Part shown: positions 16,923 through 25,516 of the stretch, piece by piece | Position numbering within the stretch: the first letter of the stretch is position 1 | Layout of the letters: every line of letters starts with the position of its first letter | NCBI GenBank assembly: GCA_020638975.1 | Contig: JACKHN010000010.1 | Location: 1 to 64,000, forward strand | Reading direction: 5' to 3' | Length of the DNA: 64,000 nucleotides | From: Planctomycetaceae bacterium | Lineage (GTDB): Bacteria > Planctomycetota > Planctomycetia > Pirellulales > Pirellulaceae | Program-made: the position numbers and the translations under genes | Notes under the pieces: model-generated | The model's input: the letters and a program-made list of their open reading frames with translations, nothing else | Database searches by the model: none | Told to the model about the DNA's origin: nothing

Positions 16923-17866
16923 CCGGTTGCCTCGCAAGTACACGAGACCATCGGCAATACTTTCTGCGTCAAATTCATCCGCTGGAGACGATCACGCCGA
17001 GCGGTGCCGCAGCGCTGACAGTCAAAGAACCGTTCGGCGTCCCACAAATCGACGAACACTCGTCCACGACACATTGCTAGTCCTTCCGCCAAGACGGTTT
17101 CTAGCGAACGAAACGTTGGCGGCGTGAAGGCGCCATCGCCGTGCAACTGCTCCATCGCGCCATTGCCATCACGTGTCGGGATGACGCTACAACATTGCAC
17201 TCCCACATCGAACGCGAACTCGATCGAACGAAGGGCCCATTCAACGCCTTCTGCTTCGTTGAGGAACGGAGGACGCAACAGAATGAACGCGCGAGTTGCA
17301 ATCTCGTTCTCCGTCAAAAAGCGAACCGCTCGCTGAAAGTCCTCGACGGTCATCTGTTTATTCAATCGCGGCAGGACTTCAGGATGGATCGTCTCCAAGC
17401 CAAGTGCAATCTCCAGCTTCCCTGCCAGCAAATCGCGAAACCGCAAGCAGTCGTCGCCGCACAATCGCGGATGATTCTCGACGATCACGGTCTCGAACGA
17501 GGCCACGCGATTGGCAATCGCCTCATAGTCCTCGCGCGGAATCGCCTGTCGATCAAAGAAGTTGCCACTGTTGTAAAGCTTGACGTGTTTTGCCGGTGGC
17601 AACTCGGCTAAAGCAAAGTCGATTTGCTCAGGAATCGCCCCGACCGGAACTCGCTCGTCGGTCGTGTTCTTCCACAGATCGCACATCAGGCAGCGAAACG
17701 GGCACTCGCGATTGGTGAGGAAGATCGTCGCCACATCTTCGATCACTCCGCTTGCTGAGCACTCTGGCTCAACCAGATACGCGTAAGGTCGCCGTGGATC
17801 GACCCGATTCTTGGGCGGTCGCACGGCGAGGATGGCCGCGTCGTTCCAATTTTCTGCTCCGGCCAT
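16919..17866 (-). CDS. Radical SAM protein
   Basis: A 315-residue protein. The CX3CX2C cluster motif CPFRCLMC is at residues 55-62, expected to bind the 4Fe-4S cluster that cleaves S-adenosylmethionine. KLYNSGNFFD, IVENHPRL, EIALGLETIHPEVLPRLNK and FILLRPPFL are typical of the Elp3-related/uncharacterised branch with a TIM barrel. The C-terminus carries extra cysteines (CQRCG and SCTCE) that may bind a second metal centre. The product and substrate are unknown. It is the first gene of a two-gene unit with the flavoprotein gene, overlapping it by 4 nt, which argues for related jobs. Confidence 0.85.
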   Translation of the reverse strand: MAGAENWNDAAILAVRPPKNRVDPRRPYAYLVEPECSASGVIEDVATIFLTNRECPFRCLMCDLWKNTTDERVPVGAIPEQIDFALAELPPAKHVKLYNSGNFFDRQAIPREDYEAIANRVASFETVIVENHPRLCGDDCLRFRDLLAGKLEIALGLETIHPEVLPRLNKQMTVEDFQRAVRFLTENEIATRAFILLRPPFLNEAEGVEWALRSIEFAFDVGVQCCSVIPTRDGNGAMEQLHGDGAFTPPTFRSLETVLAEGLAMCRGRVFVDLWDAERFFDCQRCGTARRDRLQRMNLTQKVLPMVSCTCEATG

Positions 17867-17912
17867 CGCCTGCTTTCCGCCAATTCCCGTGATGCCGTTT
17901 GAATCGCACGTA

Positions 17913-17976
17913 GGACGGACGCCTCGTCCGTCCAGTGCTTAAAACGGTTGCTAGGTCGGACGGGGCGTCCGACCTA
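17913..17976. repeat. Double-hairpin (BIME-like) intergenic repeat
   Basis: There are two hairpins in tandem: ggacggacg-cct-cgtccgtcc at 17913-17933 and taggtcggacg-ggg-cgtccgaccta at 17952-17976. Each has a 3-nt loop, and the two are similar but not identical. They lie between the divergent radical SAM and small-protein genes. Confidence 0.75.
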
Positions 17977-18100
17977 CAGATGATATCTGCATCCAATTCT
18001 GGCCTCATTTTCCAGAAGGTCTTTCAGAAGTATACTGGTCGGCTCGTGATGTGTCCTTCGAGGCTGTGTTCCAATATTCCCGCCGTGCCGAGGCAAATAG

Positions 18101-18331
18101 ATGGCTGACAAGTTTGATCCTTATCGTGAAGCGATTGTTGTCGAGACTAACACCGTCTGGCCCGAAGCCTACGACGAACTGGAACCGGCGGAAAAGGCTC
18201 GTATCGCCGAGGCACTGCACGCGGATCCCGAAAGCTGTGCGAATCTGGAATATATTCGGATGCACACCGGCTTCGCCCGTCAGATCACCGTGACCGAAGA
18301 AGATGTCGATCGCGTTAGCCAAAACGCCTGA
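18101..18331 (+). CDS. Conserved-looking small hypothetical protein
   Basis: A 76-residue acidic, soluble protein (MADKFDPYREAIVVETNTVW at the start, DPESCANLEYIRMHTGFARQ near the end) with GAGG upstream of its ATG. It has no membrane segment or known motif. Composition and codon use look like a real gene, and it is followed by a 73-bp palindrome and then aroB in the same direction. Function unknown. Confidence 0.6.
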   Translation: MADKFDPYREAIVVETNTVWPEAYDELEPAEKARIAEALHADPESCANLEYIRMHTGFARQITVTEEDVDRVSQNA

Positions 18332-18341
18332 TTTTCGTGAA

Positions 18342-18414
18342 GGGGTCGGGAGTCTTTTTCGGTGATCAGCTCGTCTATTGGTGAGTCGCCTGGCCGAAAA
18401 AGACTCCCGACCCC
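18342..18414. repeat. 73-bp palindromic repeat, copy 1
   Basis: The 21-bp arm 18342-18362 (ggggtcgggagtctttttcg + g) is the perfect reverse complement of 18394-18414, with a 31-nt loop. The same arms recur at 33532, 42862 and 47050. It lies between the small gene and aroB. Confidence 0.92.
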
Positions 18415-18466
18415 GGTGCGTTCGAAACGTCTGATTCGCTGCCTTTGACGGAGTGGGAGAGAAAAG

Positions 18467-19570
18467 TTGGCTTCTGAAACCACAACCGTCCACGTCGCGC
18501 TCTCTGATCGTAGCTACGACATCGAAATCGGGCCCGGCTTGTTGCCGACAACAGGTCGTTTCGTTGCCGAGCGGACGAGTTGCTCGCACGCCGTCGTGAT
18601 CACGGACTCGAACGTCGAACCACTGCACGGGCAGCGAGTCGTTGAAAGTTTGGAGCAGGCCGGTGTTCGAGTCGACATCGCGACCGTGCCGGCTGGTGAA
18701 TCGACCAAGTCGGCGTCGCACGTTGATCAACTATGGCGGTTGATGTTGGAGTTTGCTGCCGACCGCAAGTCACTCGTAGTCGCGGTGGGCGGCGGCGTCG
18801 TAGGCGACTTGGCAGGCTTCATCGCCGCGAGTTATGCCCGAGGTATCCGGTTCGTTCAGATTCCAACGACACTGCTGGCGCAAGTCGATTCGAGCGTGGG
18901 CGGCAAAGTTGGCATCAATCTTCCCGGTGCGAAGAACATGGTCGGTGCGTTTTGGCAACCGGCGGCTGTGCTGATCGACACCGATGTGTTGAACACGTTG
19001 CCGCTTCGCGAGTATCGATCCGGCTTGGCGGAAGTGGTGAAGTACGGCGTGATCCTGGATCCCGATTTCTTCACCTATCTGGAAGACAACATCGACGGGC
19101 TGAATAATCGTGAACCGAGTGTGATGCGCCACATCGTTGCTCGAAGCTGTGAACTCAAGGCACAAGTAGTCTCAGCCGACGAACGCGAGGAGACGGGACT
19201 GCGAGCTGTTTTGAACTATGGCCACACGTTTTGTCATGCCTTCGAGGCGGAAACGGGTTACGGAACTTACTTGCATGGCGAGGCGGTGGCGATCGGCATG
19301 TTGTGCGCCTCGCGACTCGCCGAATCGATGGGCCGCATCGATTCCGAGATAACACGAAGGCAGCACGCGTTGCTTGAAGCTCTCGGGCTACCACTGACCG
19401 TGCCCGATGTCAGCCACGACGTCTTGATTCGTGCAATGCAGAAGGACAAGAAGACCGAACACGGCAAACTGCGATTCGTTTTGCCGACGCGCATGGGGCA
19501 TGTCGAGCTTGTGTCCGGAGTGCCCGCCGACCTCGTAAAAGCCGCCTTGGCGGACGTTCATCGGGTTTAA
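18467..19570 (+). CDS. aroB: 3-dehydroquinate synthase
   Basis: A 367-residue protein of normal AroB length. It has the NAD-binding GGGVVGDLAGFIAASYARGI segment, PTTLLAQVDSSVGGKVGINL and KNMVGAF, then the metal-ligand region ELKAQVVSADEREETGLRAV with NYGHTFCHAFE and HGEAVAIGM. It converts DAHP to 3-dehydroquinate, the second step of the shikimate pathway, using NAD and a divalent metal. The start is TTG at 18467, preceded by GGAG/GAGAG; no better ATG exists. The 73-bp palindrome copy 1 lies in its leader. Confidence 0.95.
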   Translation: MASETTTVHVALSDRSYDIEIGPGLLPTTGRFVAERTSCSHAVVITDSNVEPLHGQRVVESLEQAGVRVDIATVPAGESTKSASHVDQLWRLMLEFAADRKSLVVAVGGGVVGDLAGFIAASYARGIRFVQIPTTLLAQVDSSVGGKVGINLPGAKNMVGAFWQPAAVLIDTDVLNTLPLREYRSGLAEVVKYGVILDPDFFTYLEDNIDGLNNREPSVMRHIVARSCELKAQVVSADEREETGLRAVLNYGHTFCHAFEAETGYGTYLHGEAVAIGMLCASRLAESMGRIDSEITRRQHALLEALGLPLTVPDVSHDVLIRAMQKDKKTEHGKLRFVLPTRMGHVELVSGVPADLVKAALADVHRV

Positions 19571-19602
19571 TACGAGCGGTCGAAGAGTTTTTGCGTGCCG
19601 TG

Positions 19603-19653
19603 GGACGGACGCCACGTCCGTCCACATTTAGCGGACGGACGTGGCGTCCGTCC
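19603..19653. repeat. Perfect 21-bp inverted repeat with self-complementary arms
   Basis: Arms 19603-19623 and 19633-19653 are perfect reverse complements with a 9-nt spacer. Each arm is itself a hairpin (ggacggacg-cca-cgtccgtcc), giving a cruciform or BIME-like doublet. It follows aroB and could end its transcript or be a REP-like repeat. Confidence 0.85.
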
Positions 19654-19755
19654 TACCGGTAAATCACCAATTGCCGCTCGCGTCAAACGGGGCGACTTGC
19701 TGGACGTGCCGCATTGCTCAGCGTACATTGTTGCCATCACTTTCGTGTCGCGGCA

Positions 19756-20895
19756 ATGACGGGAGGGATCGTGGCAGACGGGGTTGAATCAACGCGAGAG
19801 GCTCTTGAAGCGGCAGTACGATTGTCGCTGGTTCCAGGTGTCGGACCACGCACTCGCAAATCGCTGCTCGAATGTCTCGGATCTGCGGAAGCCGTGTTTG
19901 AAACGGCTCCGAGTATCCTGCGGCAAGTGCCCGGAGTCGGCCCGAAGCTAGTGCGAGCCATCTCCGATGCTCGCACGAACATCGATGTTGCCGCCGAGAT
20001 GAAATTGTGCAGCGACAACGGCATCTCGTTGGTGCTGGAAGCCGACGACGGATATCCCAAGCTGCTCAGTCAGATCTACGATCCGCCGGGCATTTTGTAT
20101 GTTCAGGGCGAGATCCGCCCGAGCGATGGGCTGGCGATCGCCATTGTTGGCACACGGCACGCGACTCAGTACGGTTTACAGCAGGCCGATCGATTGGCCG
20201 AAGGACTCGCTCGCGCCGGGATGACGATCGTCAGTGGATTAGCTCGCGGCATCGATGCCGCAGCCCATCGGGCGGCGATCCGAGTCGGTGGCCGAACGAT
20301 TGCCGTGCTGGGTAGTGGGTTGCTGAATGTCTATCCTCCCGAGCATCGCGATTTGAGTCGCCAAGTGATTGAGAACGGTGCGTTGATCAGCGAGGCTTCG
20401 CCGCACAGTCCTCCCGCCAGCGGAGCCTTTCCGCAACGGAACCGCATCGTTACCGGATTGAGCGTCGGGGTGATCGTTGTTGAAGCGGCTCTGCGATCAG
20501 GCGCGTTAATCTCGGCCGAACACGCGATGGAGCAAGGCCGTGAGGTCTTCGCCGTGCCAGGTCGTGTCGATAGTCGCACCTCGCATGGCTGTCATCGTTT
20601 GCTGCGCGAGGGAGCCAAACTGGTCGAAAGCGTCGATGATGTACTGGAAGAGCTCGGACCGCTGTTCGCTTCGGCACCCAGCAGTGACGGGCGTGAAGTC
20701 CGACATCCGGCCGAGTTGCAACTGAACGATCAAGAGCAGGCAGTTCTCGACGCGATTCAACAGGAGACGACCAGCATCGACCAAGTTGTCGCAGCGAGCG
20801 GATTGCCGATTCATCGCGTGTTGTCGACAATCAGTGTTCTGGAGATGCGCCGTTTGGTCCGAAGAATCAGCGGCAATCAAGTAAGTCGGTACTGA
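19756..20895 (+). CDS. dprA: DNA processing protein DprA
   Basis: About 379 residues from this ATG. The N-terminus has helix-hairpin-helix motifs (LVPGVGPRTRKSLLE, LRQVPGVGPKLVRAI). The Rossmann-like core then follows: IVGTRHATQYG, IVSGLARGIDAAAHRAAI, FPQRNRIVTGLSVGVIVVEA and GREVFAVPG. A C-terminal winged-helix (DprA-WH) ends the protein. DprA loads RecA on incoming single-stranded DNA in natural transformation. Alternative starts are a TTG at 19714, which adds a non-family leader, and a GTG at 19771 just after GGGAGG. Genes for DNA uptake pili of the tad type lie nearby (21850-30200), but no direct link is shown. Confidence 0.93.
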   Translation: MTGGIVADGVESTREALEAAVRLSLVPGVGPRTRKSLLECLGSAEAVFETAPSILRQVPGVGPKLVRAISDARTNIDVAAEMKLCSDNGISLVLEADDGYPKLLSQIYDPPGILYVQGEIRPSDGLAIAIVGTRHATQYGLQQADRLAEGLARAGMTIVSGLARGIDAAAHRAAIRVGGRTIAVLGSGLLNVYPPEHRDLSRQVIENGALISEASPHSPPASGAFPQRNRIVTGLSVGVIVVEAALRSGALISAEHAMEQGREVFAVPGRVDSRTSHGCHRLLREGAKLVESVDDVLEELGPLFASAPSSDGREVRHPAELQLNDQEQAVLDAIQQETTSIDQVVAASGLPIHRVLSTISVLEMRRLVRRISGNQVSRY

Positions 20896-20940
20896 CCATG
20901 ATTGACAACGGGAACGTTTCCATTTTTTGAAGGCTCTCAA

Positions 20941-21140
20941 GAGTAAGGTCGTTTACGGCCTTTCCCGGCGTAGCCGATACTAGGCTCGTGCTTTAGCACG
21001 GGTCGCGGATGCGACACAGACCGTTTCGGCTTCCTCGTCCTGCCGCCGCGAAGCGGCGGCAGGACGAGGAAGCCGAGGAGAGCGCTCGTGCCGCATGCGT
21101 TACCCGACGTAAACGTCGGGCCTAACACCGGCTTCGCCGG
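20941..21140. repeat. Palindrome-rich intergenic cluster
   Basis: The gap of about 315 bases between dprA and the phosphoesterase gene contains several hairpins. The largest is a perfect 23-bp stem with a gaa loop at 21027-21049/21053-21075 (core ccgccgc-gaa-gcggcgg). Smaller ones are cccgacg-taaa-cgtcggg at 21103-21120 and ccggc-ttc-gccgg at 21128-21140. No gene is seen; an open frame running through it from 21088 is judged to be the extended N-terminus of the next gene and not real coding sequence. Confidence 0.8.
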
Positions 21141-21210
21141 CAGAGCCCGGCTGAATTTGACTACGTCCAGAATGGAAACACTTCCCCTGACAACTGAATG
21201 CGACCCGCTC

Positions 21211-21735
21211 ATGCAAGTTGGTATTTTTGCTGACACTCACGACCATTTAGACAACATTCGCTTGGCGGTGGCTGAGTTTAATCGGAGGGCGTGCGAGATT
21301 GTCTTGTTCGCCGGCGATTTGGTGTCGACGTTTGCGATTCCCCCGCTTCGTAAATTGAACTGCCCAATGATTGCCAGTTTCGGCGACAACGAAGGCAACA
21401 AGGTCGGTGTCCGGGGCGGCATGCAGATCATCGGCGAGATCGGCGAGCCGCCGTTTTGCTTTCAACTGGCGGACGGCAAGCGAGTGCTGCTGACTCATCA
21501 ACGTGAACTGATTCGCGAACCGGTCGATGGCGTCGACATCATTGTCTATGCCCATACTCACAAGCCGAAGTGTCATCGCGACGCGGCCGGACGTCTGTGG
21601 ATCAATCCGGGAGAGACGAGTGGTTGGACGTATGGAAAGCCATCGATCGTGATGTTGGATACGGAGCGAATGGAGTGCGAGATTGTTTGGCTTAAAGAGT
21701 TAGTAGCTGTAGGGTCCGCTGTGCGGACCACATAG
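21211..21735 (+). CDS. YfcE/MJ0936-type metallophosphoesterase
   Basis: About 174 residues from the ATG at 21211, which gives the family-like start MQVGIFADTHDHLDN; frames opening at 21088 or 21172 add repeat-derived residues. Calcineurin-like metal motifs are visible: DTHDH, FAGDL, SFGDNEG in place of GNHD, and AHTHKP. It should hydrolyse phosphodiesters with bound Mn/Ni, in the cytoplasm. The final residues (GSAVRTT) and the stop codon are encoded inside a 21-bp inverted repeat at 21709-21761, so a repeat has apparently been inserted into the 3' end of the gene. Confidence 0.88.
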   Translation: MQVGIFADTHDHLDNIRLAVAEFNRRACEIVLFAGDLVSTFAIPPLRKLNCPMIASFGDNEGNKVGVRGGMQIIGEIGEPPFCFQLADGKRVLLTHQRELIREPVDGVDIIVYAHTHKPKCHRDAAGRLWINPGETSGWTYGKPSIVMLDTERMECEIVWLKELVAVGSAVRTT

Positions 21736-21761
21736 CGGACGGTCCGCACAGCGGACCCTAC
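21709..21761. repeat. 21-bp inverted repeat overlapping a stop codon
   Basis: Arms 21709-21729 and 21741-21761 (core ggtccgc-tgt-gcggacc) are perfect reverse complements with an 11-nt spacer that holds the TAG stop of the phosphoesterase gene. Each arm is also self-complementary with a 3-nt loop. Confidence 0.88.
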
Positions 21762-21849
21762 TTGCTTGAACCAACCCACTCACGTTGGTCCCCATCGCTA
21801 CAATCGTGCTACGACAACATCACACTCGCCGTTATCTGATGCAGCTTGG

Positions 21850-23739
21850 TTAATTCCCGTACAAGAATTCCAGCTCCAGTAGATTCTTCTCTACCAGCGA
21901 ATCTGCGAACGAGGGCATGTAGCCCGTGGGCCTAAGCGCCACTCCGTCGCGGCGATTGAAGATATCGGTGATCATGACGTCGGTGGTGAGTGGGTGGACG
22001 CCGGTGACTTCTGATACTTGACTGACAACTCGCTTGCCCGTCGGCAAGCGATCAATGTGAACGATAACATCGACGGCCGAGGCGATCTGCCGATGGATCG
22101 AAATCATGGGCAACTCTGCTCCCATCAGCATCAGTAGCTCCAACCGCTCGATCACTTCTTCGGCGCTATTGGCATGAACCGTTGTCATGGAACCGGCGTG
22201 TCCGGTGTTCATGGCTTGCACCATGTCGAGCGCTTCGCCACCGCGGCATTCACCGACGACGATTCGATCGGGTCGCATACGTAATGCGTTGCGAACCAGA
22301 TCGCGAATCAGGTATGCTCCCACCCCTTCGACATTCGCTGGCTTGCTCTCCAACGAAACAACGTGCTCCTGATGCAACCGCAACTCGCACGTATCCTCGA
22401 TCGTGACGACGCGTTCCTTGTAGGGAATGAAGCTGCTCAGCACATTCAGCATCGTCGTCTTCCCAGAACCGGTGCCGCCGCTGATCAAAATACTGCGGTG
22501 ATCAATTACACAGGCTCGAATGAAAGTAGCCGCCGCCTTTGTGATGCTCTTGAAATCGATCAAGTCATCCATCTTCAGACGTTGGATCGGGAATTTTCGA
22601 ATCGTCAGACACGGCCCAAACACTGCCAATGGAGGAATAATCGCGTTCACCCGCGAACCATCTGGAAGCCGAGCGTCGACCAACGGTTGGCTCTTGTCGA
22701 TGCGGCGACCAACTTGAGCAACGATGCGTTCAATAATCGACTCGGTTACCTTTTCCGAGATAAAGCGTCGGCCTGATTTCTCGATCACACCATCTCGCTC
22801 GACGTAAATCTGGTCGCTGCGAACGACCATCACTTCGGAGATCGTTGGAGCGCGGAGCAGGTCTTGCAGAGGGCCGAATCCAAAAACGATGTCCTTCAAA
22901 TCCTTCTTGAGCGTACGGAGCACGATGTACTTGCGCAGCTCTTGATGTAAATGCGGTCGAAGGTGATGAAAGACATCGTTGAATTTGTCTTCGACGCAAT
23001 GGATCTTGCTGCTGATATCGGGCAGACCCTCCAGCTTGAGCTTCTCGCGAGCGAACTGCAGCAAGCTGTGCAATTCCGTTTCGCGTTCAGGGACCAGCGT
23101 TGCCGGAACATCAAACTCGTTCGTCGTCAGCACGGCCAAGTCGAAGATCTCTTCGTCACCCGTCTCCATGATCAGCTGATTGATGGCGTGATCGCGGAGG
23201 CTCAGTCCCGTAATCTCCTCGATCAAGGCATCGTTCTCGTTGCCGAAGACATTTAGTTCACGGCAGACGTCTTCGATGTTGTTTTCCAGCAGCAGGATGT
23301 TTTCAGTGTTGTCACCTCGCGTGGTCTCCATGTCGTACAAGTCGAGGCGTTCCAGCAGCTTCTTATGGATTCGCAATTCGAGATCGGCCACGATGGAGCG
23401 CAGATGGGCTTCGAGTTCCGTGCGACCGATCGCGGTGACTTGATCCGTGTCGAAGCTCAACGTGTAGGGCCAGATACGGACCTTTACCGAAGGTTCAAAC
23501 GTGACGCGTTCGCCGCCCAGCACTTCCGTCTCGCCGACGACGCAACTGTTGACGCCAACGTTTTCAAGTTCAAGTTGCCCGTCGCCGTTCACTCGCCGTA
23601 CGACCGCATGCCGCCGCGAGACAAGCGGACTTCGCAACACGACATCGTTCGTCGCATCGCGACCGATGTGCAACTCTTGGACGTCCAATTCGACGACCGA
23701 GCGGCGGCTTTCGTTGACTTTATTGAACCAGATTTTCAT
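21850..23739 (-). CDS. FHA-domain CpaF/TadA-type pilus assembly ATPase
   Basis: A 629-residue protein. The N-terminal ~100 residues form an FHA domain (HIGRDATNDVVL, SRRHAVV), which binds phosphothreonine peptides. The rest is the secretion ATPase: a helical N1 region, then GGTGSGKT (residues 421-428, Lys427), the Asp/His boxes VVTIEDTCELRL and VGECRGGEALDMVQAMNTGH, and TTVHANSAEEVIERLE. It would power Flp pilus or tad-type secretion at the inner membrane. It is the last gene of the operon. The FHA fusion suggests control by a Ser/Thr kinase; a kinase gene occurs at 53146. Confidence 0.92.
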   Translation of the reverse strand: MKIWFNKVNESRRSVVELDVQELHIGRDATNDVVLRSPLVSRRHAVVRRVNGDGQLELENVGVNSCVVGETEVLGGERVTFEPSVKVRIWPYTLSFDTDQVTAIGRTELEAHLRSIVADLELRIHKKLLERLDLYDMETTRGDNTENILLLENNIEDVCRELNVFGNENDALIEEITGLSLRDHAINQLIMETGDEEIFDLAVLTTNEFDVPATLVPERETELHSLLQFAREKLKLEGLPDISSKIHCVEDKFNDVFHHLRPHLHQELRKYIVLRTLKKDLKDIVFGFGPLQDLLRAPTISEVMVVRSDQIYVERDGVIEKSGRRFISEKVTESIIERIVAQVGRRIDKSQPLVDARLPDGSRVNAIIPPLAVFGPCLTIRKFPIQRLKMDDLIDFKSITKAAATFIRACVIDHRSILISGGTGSGKTTMLNVLSSFIPYKERVVTIEDTCELRLHQEHVVSLESKPANVEGVGAYLIRDLVRNALRMRPDRIVVGECRGGEALDMVQAMNTGHAGSMTTVHANSAEEVIERLELLMLMGAELPMISIHRQIASAVDVIVHIDRLPTGKRVVSQVSEVTGVHPLTTDVMITDIFNRRDGVALRPTGYMPSFADSLVEKNLLELEFLYGN

Positions 23740-23769
23740 CGCAGGATCAGTGATTCCGATCTCGCCGCG

Positions 23770-24510
23770 CTATTTGCGGGCATTCAGAATGATGCCAATG
23801 TTTCGATAGTCGCCATTTGCCAAACGATCACGCAAACGTTTCGCTCGCTCGACTTCTTCCGGCTTCGATGTATCGACGACGATGCCAATTTGACGCTCTT
23901 GAACCGGAGCCCGCCGAGAAGCTTTCATGACATCCAGCGTCCCCAATCGATCGCCAAGCGACTTGACGCGGAACGGGCCGATCTCTTCCGTAGGCCCCGC
24001 CACGGCATCAGCAGTCGCATCCGTGACGTCGGCTGCGGGAGTGGCCGTGGTTGCGCGTGCCGGTTGATTCACGTAGACCGGTACAATGAAGGTAATGCGA
24101 TCACCGGGGTTGACCAGCGAAGGCACGAACGAGCGGCTATCCACCGGAACCCAAAACAGCTCTTCGTTGTCAGCGAGTTTCAACTCGGCCGGAGGCGTTC
24201 GGTGATCGGCGCGAAAGACTAACTCGCCCCCTTCGTAACTGCGAGTGGCTGGCGAGCCTTCGAGCGTGACACGATCTTCGTACATATAGACGAAGTCTTG
24301 CAGGTTCTTGGCATGCCGCTCTGGTATTTTGACTTCGACGAAGTGCCGACCGTTCAGCGGTTGTCCGGGCGCGACTGATACCCCCTCGGCGACCCCGAGA
24401 AACGAAACACTAGCAACGTCTCGCGTCTTGTTCTCGAGATACAGCCAGTTCAACACGCCGCCCAGCAGTCCGAGAAAGACAGCAAAAATCAATCCGTAAG
24501 CACCCTTCAT
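23770..24510 (-). CDS. CpaB-like Flp pilus assembly protein (SAF domain)
   Basis: A 246-residue protein. One N-terminal membrane helix (MKGAYGLIFAVFLGLLGGVL) is followed by a periplasmic region with an SAF/CpaB-like segment (ISVAPGQPLNGRHFVEVKIP-like, YEGGELVFRADH) and DRITFIVPVYVN. CpaB (RcpC) links the pilus machine to the outer-membrane channel and peptidoglycan. It lies 30 nt upstream of the CpaF gene in the same operon. Slightly shorter than typical CpaB (~270-300). Confidence 0.75.
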   Translation of the reverse strand: MKGAYGLIFAVFLGLLGGVLNWLYLENKTRDVASVSFLGVAEGVSVAPGQPLNGRHFVEVKIPERHAKNLQDFVYMYEDRVTLEGSPATRSYEGGELVFRADHRTPPAELKLADNEELFWVPVDSRSFVPSLVNPGDRITFIVPVYVNQPARATTATPAADVTDATADAVAGPTEEIGPFRVKSLGDRLGTLDVMKASRRAPVQERQIGIVVDTSKPEEVERAKRLRDRLANGDYRNIGIILNARK

Positions 24511-24564
24511 CGTGTATCTCTTCTCTCCTTGGTAGGGCGGGCAGTGCCCACTCTACGGATATAG

Positions 24565-25494
24565 TCAACGGTCGGAAACTCGAGCGGGCGACGAGATCAC
24601 AAGGCTATGCAGTGTATCCGCCCCGTCCTGATGAATCACGACGTCTACCGTTTCTTTATTTGCAACCTCGAACCGACGTCTCCACGTTCCCACTTCGGCC
24701 TGCCAACTGCTGTTGGGCACCGAAGGCGAATCAGGGAAGGAGTCATCATAAAACTTGGTCCAGCTCGCGACGGTTCCCCTTCCAGCGTAACCAATGACAG
24801 CGTCACCGTGCTCGGTTCGGAGCGCGAGCGTTCGCTGTCCGCCGGGTGGCCCGATCCGAACTACTTGATCGGGCGTCACGCGGTTAGTTGCGTCTGAAGA
24901 GTAAGTAAATAGCGTCCAATTGGTCTGTGGTTCCCCTTCGGGTGTCGCGTCGGGCACCGCAAGTCCCCAGGATACCACGCGCTGTTCTGCGGTCGCAACT
25001 TGCGAATCGAAACTTCGTACACCAACGACCATCGGCATCGGGGAGCCGATTTCATAGATGGACCAGACGTTCGTTTGCTCTTCAGCAGGCTTAAGCCTCT
25101 TCGCCGCAGCGATCATACTTACTTCCGCGTCGCTAGGTGTTTCCGCGAGTGGTTGCGCAGAAGCGACGGCGCGGTGACTCGCCTTTCGCAGTTGCAAGAG
25201 AACTTCATTCACGTTGCCCGAAAACTCCTGGCGGTTCAGCACGAATGGAAAATCACCGAACTCGAGTAACTGTTGGTCGGACGCTTCGAGTGGAGAGTAT
25301 TCGCCGACCACGGAAGCGATCGGTGAAGTGGTTTCCTTGGAGGCATCGGCTCGCCACCAAGTAATGATCTCGCGGCCAAATGCGAGTCCGACGATCAAGA
25401 TCACACCCGACACTAGTACGTTGGACGCAAGGTTCCCCATTCGTGCAGCGAGACTACGGGGACTTGCTGGATCGGAGACACTTTTGTGAGTCAT
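24565..25494 (-). CDS. Unknown single-pass membrane protein of the tad operon
   Basis: A 309-residue protein with one N-terminal membrane helix (LASNVLVSGVILIVGLAFG, ~23-41) and a long periplasmic domain. No domain is recognised. Its place between a TadE-like gene and cpaB, with short gaps (22 and 54 nt), makes a role in pilus assembly or secretion likely. The position could suit a lineage-specific replacement of a missing Tad component. Confidence 0.65.
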   Translation of the reverse strand: MTHKSVSDPASPRSLAARMGNLASNVLVSGVILIVGLAFGREIITWWRADASKETTSPIASVVGEYSPLEASDQQLLEFGDFPFVLNRQEFSGNVNEVLLQLRKASHRAVASAQPLAETPSDAEVSMIAAAKRLKPAEEQTNVWSIYEIGSPMPMVVGVRSFDSQVATAEQRVVSWGLAVPDATPEGEPQTNWTLFTYSSDATNRVTPDQVVRIGPPGGQRTLALRTEHGDAVIGYAGRGTVASWTKFYDDSFPDSPSVPNSSWQAEVGTWRRRFEVANKETVDVVIHQDGADTLHSLVISSPARVSDR

Positions 25495-25516
25495 GCGGAA
25501 TCCGAACCCGAACGCG

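Noticed and set aside
18342..18414. The 73-bp palindromes as ordinary Rho-independent terminators
   Set aside because: The T-run lies inside the stem, the loops are over 30 nt, and no U-tract follows the stem.
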